Positions 17,501 to 26,015 of a stretch of DNA of 64,000 nt are shown here, piece after piece. The position numbers were made by a program, and so were the translations under genes. The DNA lies in the NCBI GenBank assembly GCA_003326205.1, contig LWTK01000060.1:1-64000 (forward strand), read 5' to 3'. Position 1 is the first letter of the stretch, and every line of letters starts with the position of its first letter. The DNA comes from Nostoc sp. ATCC 43529. GTDB taxonomy: Bacteria; Cyanobacteriota; Cyanobacteriia; Cyanobacteriales; Nostocaceae. Below the pieces are notes generated by a model. It was not told the DNA's origin and ran no database searches. It saw nothing but the letters and a program-made list of their open reading frames with translations.

Positions 17501-18715
17501 ATGCCCAATTCCCAAATTCGCATTTATACGCAAAATGAACAGGGTGAGGAATGGCTGCGACGGTATCGTGGTTGTCTACCTGTATTTGCCTGTGTTTTAG
17601 GATTTACTGAAACTGGTTTGATCCCAGGGATTTCAGCAGCTGGTCGTACTCCAGAGGATCGAAAATATACTGCTTGTGCGGATGCCGAATTTTTGTACTA
17701 CGGCGCGGAACATAAACCCCAATATCCCTTACCACCATTAGCGGCTGGGGCTTCGCCCGTGTTGATTTCTCGTGCTGTCTGTGAGTCACTAAAAATACCA
17801 GTGCATTTGTTTAATGCTGGCTTACCCCAGGCTCCTGCTGTGCCAGTAATTGATTTGGGTGGTACTGCTGCCAGGTGTTTAAGTGGAGGAAATGCTATGG
17901 AAATCACAACGGTACACCACTTACTGGAACAAGGACTACTTTGGGGAGAACGCCTTGCTGCCAATATCGAACAAGGATATTTGATGATCGGTGAGTGCGT
18001 TGTTGGAGGCACCACAACTGCTCAGGCAATTTTAACTGGTTTAGGCATAGAAGCTGCTGGAAAAGTCAACAGCAGCCACCCTGTTTGTAACCACGCCCAA
18101 AAGTCGGCACTAGTGCAAGCTGGGCTGAAGAGAATGAGGGAAGGGGGAGACACGGAGACACGGAGACACGGAGACACGGAGAGTTATTTCTTTGCGTCTC
18201 CACGTCAGAGCGTCAGAGCGTCTCTATCCAATCCCCTAAAACTTGTCGCTGCGGTGGGCGATCCGATGCAAGTGGTGGTGGCTGGAATGGCGATCGCTGC
18301 TAGTCGCAGGTGTGGTATTCTGCTGGCTGGAGGGACGCAAATGCTAGCGGTTTATGCGCTAATGAGTGCGATCGCTCAAGCTTACGCTCTATCATGGCAA
18401 CCAGCAGAAATAGTTGTGGGTACAACGCGTTGGGTGGCAGAAGATTCTACTGGCGCTACTGTTGACTTAGCGCTGAACTTAGGTAAAGGCAGTTCAACTG
18501 AGATTGCAGCAACTCCTCCCCTATTAGCAACTGTTCTCAACTTTAGTGATTCTCGTTATCCCCAATTGAGAGCTTATGAGCAGGGGTTTGTCAAAGAAGG
18601 TATGGGTGCTGGAGCAGCTTGCATAGCTGCTCATCTGAGTCAAGATTGGCAGCAACACCAACTTTTAACAGCCATTGAAGCCCAACTTGAACGGCTGAGT
18701 TTAGCTAATTACTAA
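17501..18715 (+). CDS. cobT: CobT-like nicotinate-nucleotide phosphoribosyltransferase family protein
   Basis: The protein belongs to the cyanobacterial/archaeal branch of the CobT family, which activates the lower-ligand base of cobamides with nicotinate mononucleotide. Recognised segments include GLIPGISAAGRTPEDRKYTACADAEFL near the N-terminus, LMIGECVVGGTTTAQAILTGLG, KLVAAVGDPMQVVVAGMAIAAS and GILLAGGTQMLAVYAL. About 40 residues in the middle (near 207-245; RREGGD-like, rich in DTETRRHGDTES) come from a GGAGACAC tandem repeat inserted in frame, between KRMREGG and NPLKLVAAVGD. The enzyme may still be active if this falls in a surface loop. The start ATG 17501 overlaps the end of a repeat tract. 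Confidence 0.85.
   Translation: MPNSQIRIYTQNEQGEEWLRRYRGCLPVFACVLGFTETGLIPGISAAGRTPEDRKYTACADAEFLYYGAEHKPQYPLPPLAAGASPVLISRAVCESLKIPVHLFNAGLPQAPAVPVIDLGGTAARCLSGGNAMEITTVHHLLEQGLLWGERLAANIEQGYLMIGECVVGGTTTAQAILTGLGIEAAGKVNSSHPVCNHAQKSALVQAGLKRMREGGDTETRRHGDTESYFFASPRQSVRASLSNPLKLVAAVGDPMQVVVAGMAIAASRRCGILLAGGTQMLAVYALMSAIAQAYALSWQPAEIVVGTTRWVAEDSTGATVDLALNLGKGSSTEIAATPPLLATVLNFSDSRYPQLRAYEQGFVKEGMGAGAACIAAHLSQDWQQHQLLTAIEAQLERLSLANY
18146..18181. repeat. GGAGACAC tandem repeat inside cobT-like gene
   Basis: Four perfect copies of GGAGACAC (18146-18177) and a partial fifth lie inside the coding sequence. A CT-rich counterpart (TTTGCGTCTCCACGTC...) follows near 18191-18220, with the direct repeat GTCAGAGC. 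The unit is the same kind of tandem repeat found in the spacers of this genome (compare GGACACGGAG near 33936). The surrounding frame stays open. Confidence 0.85.
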
Positions 18716-18981
18716 TAACAAAACCGGAAACTTATAAAGCCCCGGTTTATATTTGAACTCATCAATATTGACTAAATTAGCAATAAAGAATTTAGGAGTT
18801 AGCAGTCAGAAAAAGAAATTAAATTGGAGTACAACTGGTGAATCTAGCCTGCTTCGTTCTAGGAGTACAAACGGTGAAGCACCACGCCAAATTTTCAATT
18901 TCGCGGTGCTTCAAGCTGGTAGCTTTAAACCCGTAACTTCAAGCATTGTTGAATTCTCAATTCTGAATTATGAATTCTGTT

Positions 18982-19356
18982 TTAATGAATTCTTTCTCTA
19001 AGTAATTGCTCTTCCAAGGCAGCAATGCGATTGTAGGCTGCGGTTAATTGCGCTGTTAGTCGTTGTATTTGAATTTCTGGTGTTAAGTTATTATCTCCAC
19101 CCTGACGATGCATATCTATATAAATGCCATCTGTTAATACATCCTTGTGTTCCATTTCTGAATTTGAACTGATACGTCCTTTTAACTGGTTCCCTCCAGC
19201 AGCACTATTTTCCTGATAATTGTCCCTTGCTTGTGTATTCGCTAAGGAACACTCTGAAAAAGCTTGAGCGACTTTAATGTCAAGCTGCTCAATTACTTGG
19301 CAGAGGGCATCCAGTTTTTGGCTCAGAATCAGGATTTGCTTTTGTAATGGCTCCAT
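18982..19356 (-). CDS. Small coiled-coil hypothetical protein
   Basis: I do not recognise a named family for this 124-aa protein. Both ends are predicted helices: MEPLQKQILILSQKLDALCQ and IEQLDIKVAQAF at the N-terminus, and IQIQRLTAQLTAAYNRIAAL followed by EEQLLRERI at the C-terminus. A polar, Asn/Ser-rich centre joins them. This helix-linker-helix plan suggests a self-associating or partner-binding protein. It stands alone between the cobT-like gene and a lipoprotein gene on the other strand. Open frame, heptad pattern and absence of overlap support a real gene. Confidence 0.6.
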   Translation of the reverse strand: MEPLQKQILILSQKLDALCQVIEQLDIKVAQAFSECSLANTQARDNYQENSAAGGNQLKGRISSNSEMEHKDVLTDGIYIDMHRQGGDNNLTPEIQIQRLTAQLTAAYNRIAALEEQLLRERIH

Positions 19357-19710
19357 TCAATACCCTCATCGGCACATTAATTTCTATGTTATTCAATTTA
19401 CTGATAATCTTAACTATACTTATGAATTATTTAAGTATTCATATTTTTTGTGGCAATGTGACATTTAAATCATTACTTCTAAACATTAAGTAAAGATTTA
19501 GCATAAGTACGAGTAAGGAAAATTATTGAGAAAGATTAAGCTGGAGGTAGTGTTTTGCATAAAAGCTAGGCAATTTAAGTCAAATGTTCAAATTTATCGA
19601 TATTACCAACAAAAAATGCTGAAAAATTTAGAACTCTACTTTTGAGACAGCCAGCCTCTGTGAATCTCTGCTAAATATAGGTATAATCAAAAATCTCAAA
19701 TCCAAAATCA
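19357..19710. other. AT-rich spacer with divergent promoters expected
   Basis: No gene is seen here. The region separates the minus-strand coiled-coil gene from the plus-strand lipoprotein gene, so it should hold both promoters. I cannot assign hexamers with confidence. Confidence 0.4.
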
Positions 19711-20889
19711 ATGGATCGACGGTCTTTTTTACTAGGTACAAGTACACTGACAATTTCACAACTGCTTTTTGGCTGTAGTGGAAACAAGCAGGCTCAATTA
19801 AAAGTACAGTTATTAAAAGGTTCCATACCAGGCCAGGTAGTTAATGAATTTCACAAAGGTTTGCAGCAGCAGGTGGAACTAAAGTTTGCTCCTGTGGAGC
19901 AGATACAGGATTTATTTAAGCAATTACAAAATTGGCAAGAGAAACCATTAGCCACTGATGAGCAGGGATGGGGCCGCTTCATACCCTTTAGGCAAGCTGA
20001 AAAAACTCCTCCAGCCGACTTAGTAACATTGGGAGATTATTGGCTAAAAGCAGCTATTGAGCAGAAATTGATTCAACCACTGCAACAGTTACAAGGAAAC
20101 CAATTAAAACAATGGTCTACTTTAGATGAAAAGTGGAAAAAACTGGTAACGCGCAACGACCAAGGTAACCTGGATGCTCAAGGAAAGGTGTGGGGTGCGC
20201 CCTATCGCTGGGGTACTACAGCGATTGTTTATAACCGTGACAAGTTACAAGAATTAGGATGGACGCCCACAGATTGGAGTGATTTGTGGCGAGATGGGTT
20301 GAAGGGGCGTATTTCTCTACTTAATCAACCACGAGAAGTTATTGGTTTGACTTTAAAGAAACTAGGAAAATCTTACAATACAGAAAATCTCGACCAAGTG
20401 CCAGACTTGGAAAAAGAATTACAGACATTAAACCAACAAGTGAAGTTCTATAGTTCTATTGATTACTTAGAACCTCTAATTATGGGTGATACTTGGCTAG
20501 CAGTTGGTTGGTCAAGCGACATACTACCAATTCTAGGACGTTACCCACAACTTGTGGCAGTTATTCCCCAGTCAGGAACCGCAATTTGGGCAGATTTGTG
20601 GGTACGTCCGGTGGGGATTACTACAAATAACTTATCAGATCGATGGATTGATTTTTGTTGGCAACCAAGCACTGCTGAGCAAATTGCTTTACTAACCAAA
20701 AGCAATTCGCCAATTTCGACAAATATTACAGCTTCTGATATCCAGAAGCCTTTAAGGAGTTTATTACAAAGCGATGACTACGGTGGGCTAAGCCTACGCT
20801 CAGTTTTAGATAAAAGCGAATTTCTACTTCCTTTATCTGCATCAGCAACCAAAGAATACGAATCTTTATTTGCCAAAATTAAGGATTAG
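19711..20889 (+). CDS. Extracellular solute-binding lipoprotein (PotD-like)
   Basis: This 392-aa protein resembles periplasmic binding proteins of spermidine/putrescine-type ABC importers. Its N-terminus has an arginine-pair RRSFLLGTS motif like a Tat signal and a lipobox ending LLFGC (Cys near residue 22), so it is probably a lipid-anchored exported protein. WGAPYRWGTTAIVYNRDKL is typical of PotD-like proteins and lies in the first domain. It also has LVTLGDYWLKAAIEQKLIQPL and VGWSSDILPIL. No permease or ATPase gene is adjacent. The ligand cannot be told from sequence; many cyanobacterial homologues stand alone like this. Confidence 0.85.
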   Translation: MDRRSFLLGTSTLTISQLLFGCSGNKQAQLKVQLLKGSIPGQVVNEFHKGLQQQVELKFAPVEQIQDLFKQLQNWQEKPLATDEQGWGRFIPFRQAEKTPPADLVTLGDYWLKAAIEQKLIQPLQQLQGNQLKQWSTLDEKWKKLVTRNDQGNLDAQGKVWGAPYRWGTTAIVYNRDKLQELGWTPTDWSDLWRDGLKGRISLLNQPREVIGLTLKKLGKSYNTENLDQVPDLEKELQTLNQQVKFYSSIDYLEPLIMGDTWLAVGWSSDILPILGRYPQLVAVIPQSGTAIWADLWVRPVGITTNNLSDRWIDFCWQPSTAEQIALLTKSNSPISTNITASDIQKPLRSLLQSDDYGGLSLRSVLDKSEFLLPLSASATKEYESLFAKIKD

Positions 20890-20949
20890 GGCATTGGGAG
20901 TGATGACTGTTGACTGAGGAGTTAGAAATTTTCTTCCCTGCCCCCCTAC

Positions 20950-20990
20950 CTTAAAAGCGTTCGCGTAGCGTCCCGCAGGGATGGGATATT
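20950..20990. repeat. Palindromic HIP-rich repeat fragment
   Basis: The words GCGTTCGCGTAGCGTCCCGC and CAGGGATGGG form a partial palindrome seen widely in Nostoc spacers. Related sequences occur at 55.9 kb. Confidence 0.5.
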
Positions 20991-21008
20991 TATTTGTTTG
21001 GAAGTCCC

Positions 21009-22406
21009 TTAAAGTATGAGAGATAGTAATTTATAAATAAGTCGAAATACGGCTGTCAGGGAAATGGCGACTAAACTAGCTGCAACTGCTAAAACAAGTA
21101 CTGACTGAATATCAAGGCCCCCTTGTAAAAAGGGTAGAAAAAAAATAATAGCAACAGTAATTGCCGGAATAATTAATAAATCAAACTTTTCAATCCATCG
21201 CCTGGTTTGGGCGAATATCAGGAATCCCAAAATGACGGATGCAACAATTAATGTTATTTCTGGTGATTTTACCAGACTGAAGAGGGCGATCGCTATTAAT
21301 GCACCCTCAAATCCACTGAAAGCTGCCCCACCTAATAATTCCAATGTCGAAAACGTCGGTTGAGTTACTGGAGTACGAGGAAAAGGAGGACTAGGGCTTT
21401 GAGGTGATTGGGACAAAAGTGTTGCAGAGGGTGAATTAATTTGTGTCGAGGCAAGAGGCGGTGAGTTCAGGGCATCTAGAACTTCTTGGGCTGATTGGAA
21501 ACGCTGATTTGCAGCAGGCAGAAGCATGTTATCTAAAACATTAGCAAGGCGGGGGCTGACATTCACTTGCCCTCGCCATTTCCATTGGTTGCTATAGGCA
21601 TCAAAAAGTTGAGTTGCTTCTTTATCTGTCAACAAGGTAATGACAGTGACAGCCAAGGCATATAAATCTGTAGATGGGAATACTTGGCCCCCAGTCATTT
21701 GTTCTGGTGGTGCAAATCCTAAGGAATAAATTCCTGTGGAAGACACTGCGCCTGATGCCACATTTGCCACTTGCTTGACTGCGCCAAAATCTAGCAAGAA
21801 GAGTTTCCCATCACGACGACGCATGATGTTAGAAGGTTTGATGTCTCTGTGGATAATGCCTCTTTCATGAACAAACTTAAGTATCTTCAGAATTTCTTGC
21901 AATACTTCTAAGACTTTTTGTTCAGAAAATTGCCCCTGTTGAGTTAATTCTTCTTCTAAGTTTTGCCCATCAATATATTCTTGTACTAAGTAAAAAAATT
22001 GGTCTTGCTGTCCTGGTTGCAAGCTATTAACTATCACTGGAAAAAAGGCAAATAAATCGGGAATTTGCTCGTGTTCGTTGCCTATTTGGGCTAAAACTTC
22101 TGCTTCTCTCTCAAACATCAGCTGTGCCTGTTGCAGTTGAGTTTGACTTAAATTTCCAGCTGGTTGAAACTGCTTAACAACGCATTGACGCATTCCAGGA
22201 ATTCGGCGATCGCGCGCCAAAAATGCTGCTCCAAATCCACCTCTTCCCAACAACTTCATGGTCACATATCGACCATCAAGCAACAGCGGCATCCCACAAC
22301 TAATACAGTACTTTTGCTGCGTTGTTTTCAGCGTTGTAATATCATCTAAATCGGCAAAATAGTTTTGTGGGCGTGGGCAACGTGGGCGAGTACAGTAAAC
22401 TTCCAT
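21009..22406 (-). CDS. Membrane-anchored serine/threonine protein kinase with N-terminal zinc ribbon
   Basis: This 465-aa protein starts with a cysteine cluster (CTRPRCPRPQN and, at 34-37, CISC) that is a likely zinc ribbon. A eukaryotic-type kinase domain follows at about 45-310: glycine-rich LLGRGGFGAAF (52-62), catalytic lysine in VVKQF (78), HRDIKPSN (186-193) and DFG (206-208), with APPEQ in the activation segment. A Ser/Pro-rich linker leads to about four membrane segments in the last 110 residues. All catalytic residues are present. It phosphorylates protein substrates, unknown here. Gene order gives no partner. Confidence 0.93.
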   Translation of the reverse strand: MEVYCTRPRCPRPQNYFADLDDITTLKTTQQKYCISCGMPLLLDGRYVTMKLLGRGGFGAAFLARDRRIPGMRQCVVKQFQPAGNLSQTQLQQAQLMFEREAEVLAQIGNEHEQIPDLFAFFPVIVNSLQPGQQDQFFYLVQEYIDGQNLEEELTQQGQFSEQKVLEVLQEILKILKFVHERGIIHRDIKPSNIMRRRDGKLFLLDFGAVKQVANVASGAVSSTGIYSLGFAPPEQMTGGQVFPSTDLYALAVTVITLLTDKEATQLFDAYSNQWKWRGQVNVSPRLANVLDNMLLPAANQRFQSAQEVLDALNSPPLASTQINSPSATLLSQSPQSPSPPFPRTPVTQPTFSTLELLGGAAFSGFEGALIAIALFSLVKSPEITLIVASVILGFLIFAQTRRWIEKFDLLIIPAITVAIIFFLPFLQGGLDIQSVLVLAVAASLVAISLTAVFRLIYKLLSLIL

Positions 22407-22758
22407 TTTTGTAATTAGTCATTAGCCAAAATAATTCGTAATTGATAATTCGTAATTCCTAACTAGTTCAGCTTACAGAGAAACTAAATTTCTTTATCAA
22501 GAACAGGAAACTTTTTCTTTATGTCAAATCCCTAGCTTGTCTACAGCACTTGGGGTAATGATTACGAATTACGTAGCTTGCTTCTCGCCAAAGGCGAGTA
22601 TTACGAATTATTTGGTTATTTCCAAAAAACAACGGACAAATGACACGGACGCTGGAAGGGCGGCTTTTCGCACTTTTGGGTCGAAGCAAGCTACGCCTTG
22701 GTGCAGCATGTCGCAGATAAGCGTCCTATAGGTAAGGGTAAGGACTAATGACCAGATT
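22407..22758. other. Repeat-rich spacer
   Basis: No gene is recognised. Repeated TAATTCGTAATT/ATTACGAATTA words flank a hairpin (CTCGCC 22584-22589 with GGCGAG 22593-22598). A second palindromic fragment follows near 22640-22720. The pattern is that of dispersed intergenic repeats. Confidence 0.45.
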
Positions 22759-23772
22759 TTAGTCTTCGCCAAGGGACGTGGGCGTTGCTATATCCAATGT
22801 AGTTAGGACTATGTTTTTTTGTGTCAATGTTAACACATCTTGGTTCCATCCAGGGTTTGCGAACTGGGGCAGAATTTCTTGACTAAAAGCTTCTGCCGCT
22901 TTGGATCTATAGCGGTTGGGATTAAAAATCAACCATAACGTTCGTTTAACAACGACGTTTTCAATGTTGGCACAGTGGAGAACACCCATTTGCAGTTCCT
23001 TTGCGATGGCGCTAGTGGAGACAAATGCAGCTCCCAAACCAGATTGCACAGCATTTTTAATGGCTTCAATGGAATTGAGTTCCATTTCAACTCTAAAACG
23101 CCTAGTATCAATTTCACAACGCGCTAACACTTGGTCAATTACTTTGCGAATTGTTGATTGGGAATCTAAAGCAATGAATTGTAATTTATATAGGTCTTCT
23201 TTTTGGATTTTTTCAAGTTTGGCTAGGGGATGAAAGACGGGTAAAATCAGAGCTAGTTCGTCTTCAGCGTAGGGGATAACTTCCAAAGATTCTGCTAGTT
23301 CACCGGGAATCTCACCACCAATGATGGCGAGATCGACTTGTCCGTTAGCGACACTCCAAGCAGTCCGTCGAGTAGAGTGGACGTGCAATTGCACTGCCAC
23401 ATCTGGATATCTTTGGCGGAACATGCCAATCATTCTGGGCAAAAGGTAAGTGCCGGTGGTTTGAGAAGCACCGACAATTAAAGTGCCGCCTTGGAGATTT
23501 TGCAAATCCTCAATGGCGCGGCAGGTTTCCTGGCACAGACTGAGGATTTTTTCGCCGTAGCTTAAAAGTAGATGCCCAGCTTCGGTTAACTGTGCGCGTC
23601 GTCCTCCACGGTCGAATAAAGGGACATCGAGCTGCCGTTCGAGGTTTTGCACTTGCAAACTGACGGCAGGTTGGGAGACATAAAGACTATCAGCAGCGCG
23701 CTTGAAGCTCCCTTCTACAGCGATCGCTTTGAGAATACGTAACTGATCTAAAGTGAAAGGAAGGTCAGACAT
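22759..23772 (-). CDS. rbcR: LysR-family regulator RbcR
   Basis: This regulator has the conserved cyanobacterial/plastid (ycf30) RbcR sequence. The N-terminal helix-turn-helix reads LDQLRILKAIAVEGSFKRAA and DSLYVSQPAVSLQVQNLERQ. The effector domain includes GGTLIVGASQTTGTYLLPRM and VDLAIIGGEIPGELAESLEV. The family controls Rubisco and carbon-fixation genes and senses carbon metabolites. I place the start at ATG 23772 (MSDLPFTLDQ), because the upstream in-frame 15 residues are not part of the conserved protein. It is divergent from the NnrU-like gene and lies near ndhF1 and ndhD1, an arrangement known in other cyanobacteria. It may act on the shared spacer. Confidence 0.93.
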   Translation of the reverse strand: MSDLPFTLDQLRILKAIAVEGSFKRAADSLYVSQPAVSLQVQNLERQLDVPLFDRGGRRAQLTEAGHLLLSYGEKILSLCQETCRAIEDLQNLQGGTLIVGASQTTGTYLLPRMIGMFRQRYPDVAVQLHVHSTRRTAWSVANGQVDLAIIGGEIPGELAESLEVIPYAEDELALILPVFHPLAKLEKIQKEDLYKLQFIALDSQSTIRKVIDQVLARCEIDTRRFRVEMELNSIEAIKNAVQSGLGAAFVSTSAIAKELQMGVLHCANIENVVVKRTLWLIFNPNRYRSKAAEAFSQEILPQFANPGWNQDVLTLTQKNIVLTTLDIATPTSLGED

Positions 23773-23985
23773 AAGGCTCAACCCACAAACTTTGAAAGGA
23801 GCGGATGTAAGCAACAAATCATCTTTGCCAGGAATCGGCTGGGTGTGATTTGTTGCATCTTAAACTTGACAGCTTGACTCGAAAAAGACAGTAGCACAAC
23901 ATGTTGACTAAAGTCCCCTTTTGAATACTTTGTGGTATTGGTTGTACTGAATTCAGTTTTCTTTAAATTACTTCACCCGTGTATT

Positions 23986-24708
23986 ATGATGCCGATTTCT
24001 TGGTTGACACCCAGTCATTTTGTCATACTGGGGTTAGAGATAGTTTTTGCGATCGCTCACAGTGGAGGCGCTGCTTTGCGCCCTTGGGCAGAAAAATACA
24101 TTGGGCCGAGGCTTTATCGTATTCTTTTTGCATTAGTCAGCCTACCATTGGCTGTGATCTTAATTATTTACTTTTTTCGGCATCGCTATGATGGTTTGCA
24201 ACTTTGGCAGGTACAGGGCGTACCGGGAGTGCGAGAACTTGTTTGGGTGCTGTCAGCAATCTCGTTTTTGTTTTTGTATCCTGCTACCTTCAATCTACTA
24301 GAAATTGCAGCCATTCAAAAGCCTGAAGTTCATCTCTATGAAACAGGAATTATTCGGGTTACTCGTCATCCCCAGATGGTAGGACAAATAATTTGGTGTA
24401 TTGCCCACACTCTCTGGCTGGGTACTACCTTTACCCTTGTGACCTCCATTGGTTTAGTATTGCATCACTTGTTCGGAGTTTGGCATGGCGATCGCCGCTT
24501 GGGCTTGCGCTATGGGTCAGCTTTTGAAATCGTCAAACAGCGGACTTCAATTATTCCCTTTAAAGCAATTCTTGACGGCCGTCAATCTATCAAATGGCAG
24601 GAATTTTTACGACCTGCCTATCTAGGAGTTGCAATTTTTGTGGCTTTGCTTTGGTGGTCGCACCCTCTATTGCTGGAAGCAACTGGTACGATAAAATGGG
24701 AATTCTAA
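23986..24708 (+). CDS. NnrU family membrane protein (Z-ISO-like)
   Basis: This about 240-aa integral membrane protein has around six hydrophobic segments and the NnrU-family motif IRVTRHPQMVGQIIWC, with ALRPWAEKYIGPRLYR near the N-terminus. The family includes plant 15-cis-zeta-carotene isomerase (Z-ISO), a haem protein of carotenoid synthesis. Conserved histidines (for example in TRHPQ and in VLHHLFGVWHG) could ligate haem, so a role in carotene isomerisation is reasonable but not proven. ATG 23986 or 23989 starts the conserved part; a GTG at 23932 would add a hydrophobic extension. It is divergent from rbcR. Confidence 0.82.
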   Translation: MMPISWLTPSHFVILGLEIVFAIAHSGGAALRPWAEKYIGPRLYRILFALVSLPLAVILIIYFFRHRYDGLQLWQVQGVPGVRELVWVLSAISFLFLYPATFNLLEIAAIQKPEVHLYETGIIRVTRHPQMVGQIIWCIAHTLWLGTTFTLVTSIGLVLHHLFGVWHGDRRLGLRYGSAFEIVKQRTSIIPFKAILDGRQSIKWQEFLRPAYLGVAIFVALLWWSHPLLLEATGTIKWEF

Positions 24709-25336
24709 TCGATCCCCAGTGTGAACATAAAATTCAAAGTCGATGAAAATTTCAGCTTATCAATTGCCCCCGAATCAATGTAGGATAAATTCAAATATTT
24801 ATCAGTGGGGGTACGTTCAGTCAACTTGAAATTTGATATCGCTAGGTGTTGGTCAGTTGCCAATCTGGGGAGTAAATGACCGATTGAGTCTCAATTCGCA
24901 AACAGTAAAGGTAATGGAGAATTGAACATCCAAAAAAGCCACCTTAAAAGTTGTGCTAGCTTTTCAATCGCAGACACATAAACCCGCTAAGTTATATCTA
25001 AATCACTCTGTGTATTCGAATTTGTGTCCTCAAAGCAGCGATGACTACGGCGGGCTTTGCCAATGCAATTTACTGGCTTCATAATCCTTCATTAAACCCA
25101 CGCCAAGCAATGAATATTAAATACTGTGTTAAAAAAATCACAATATTATTCCTTGCTTGGCAAGTAGTCCCCAGCCCCCACTTGAGTCGTAAACAAAAAC
25201 AATTTTAGTTATGGAATTTCACTCAGCAACGCCACTGGCTCCAAATTTGGAAACCAAATGACCGCAGTGGCTCCTCAGGACTCGAAATCCAGCACTACTA
25301 AATTCATTGCAAATAGCTAGTTTGATATAAAAACCC
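24709..25336. other. Spacer with a long imperfect hairpin
   Basis: No gene is seen in this stretch between the NnrU-like and thioredoxin-like genes. GCCAAGCAA (25102-25110) and TTGCTTGGC (25153-25161) form a perfect 9-base inverted repeat. AATATT words and TGTG/TCACA inside it extend the pairing. Its role is unknown. Confidence 0.45.
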
Positions 25337-25342
25337 TATAAT
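25337..25342 (+). promoter_or_regulatory. Possible -10 element close to thioredoxin-like gene
   Basis: TATAAT ends 12 bases before ATG 25355. If used, the leader would be only about five bases and would leave out most of the AGAGG ribosome-binding site at 25346-25350, so a more upstream promoter is also possible. Confidence 0.3.
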
Positions 25343-25354
25343 CCAAGAGGCGTC

Positions 25355-25741
25355 ATGGTGTTGTCGGTTAGTGAGCGGACATTTACTCAAGAAGTTTTAG
25401 AATCTCCAATTCCGGTTTTAGTTAATTTTGAAGCCCCTTGGTGTGGGTTGTGTAGGATTATCCACCCGCTTTTATTGCAATTTCAAGCCCAATGCGGGGA
25501 GGAAATTAAATTGGTGGTGGTTAACGCCGATCAAAATTTTAAACTGTCTACAACTTACAGACTCAAGTCACTGCCGACTCTACTTTTGATTGAAAATGGC
25601 AGTATTCGACAACGCTTAGAAGGTTTTCGCGGTCGAGAAGATTTACGTCTGGCGTTAGAAGACATCAAAGTCAGCTACACCAGTTGCCCTAAAATCTACA
25701 AGGGTTCTAAAACGGCCGACTTAGAGTATTGGTCAGCTTGA
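25355..25741 (+). CDS. Thioredoxin-like protein with CGLC active site
   Basis: This 128-aa thioredoxin fold protein carries the redox motif APWCGLC (Cys30 and Cys33) in place of the usual WCGPC. The conserved cis-proline region reads LKSLPTLLLIENG, followed by GFRGREDL. A C-terminal extension of about 20 residues (VSYTSCPKIYKGSKTADLEY) adds a third cysteine. The Pro-to-Leu change should alter redox potential and partner choice. It lies upstream of ndhF1 on the same strand, but repeats and a terminator separate them, so co-transcription is unlikely. AGAGG precedes ATG 25355. Confidence 0.9.
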   Translation: MVLSVSERTFTQEVLESPIPVLVNFEAPWCGLCRIIHPLLLQFQAQCGEEIKLVVVNADQNFKLSTTYRLKSLPTLLLIENGSIRQRLEGFRGREDLRLALEDIKVSYTSCPKIYKGSKTADLEYWSA

Positions 25742-25744
25742 TGA

Positions 25745-25890
25745 GTATAGGGTATGGGGCATAGGGCATGGAAGCAGGGGAGGCAGGGGGAGATGAAGGA
25801 GTGAGGGAGTGAGGGATAAGAATTAATAACCCATCCCTCATCCCCAATGCCCCATGCCCTATGCCCTATGCCCACACCCTATGCCCAAAT
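25745..25890. repeat. Low-complexity GGGCATAGGG / CCCTATGCCC repeat
   Basis: A GGTATGGGGCATAGGGCATG tract and its reverse complement (CCCATGCCCTATGCCC) flank a purine-rich centre and could fold into a large hairpin. Similar tracts occur near 9960 and 39440-39600. Confidence 0.65.
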
Positions 25891-25909
25891 CTAAAACCAT
25901 GCTTAATAC

Positions 25910-25940
25910 CCCACCCAATCAGCTTTGGGTGGGTTATTTT
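25910..25940 (+). terminator. Rho-independent terminator-like hairpin
   Basis: CCCACCC (25910-25916) pairs with GGGTGGG (25927-25933) across a 10-base loop and is followed by TTATTTTATCC. It would end transcripts from the thioredoxin-like gene before ndhF1. Confidence 0.6.
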
Positions 25941-26015
25941 ATCCTAAAGGGTGTGTGTCACAATTATTAACAGTTCCGACACGCTAGTCAAGAATTCTAA
26001 AAGTAGGCGTCAGTG

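Noticed and set aside
18753..19001. Plus-strand frame of 82 codons after the cobT-like gene
   Set aside because: Overlaps the end of the coiled-coil gene, is AT-rich and has no similarity I can name.
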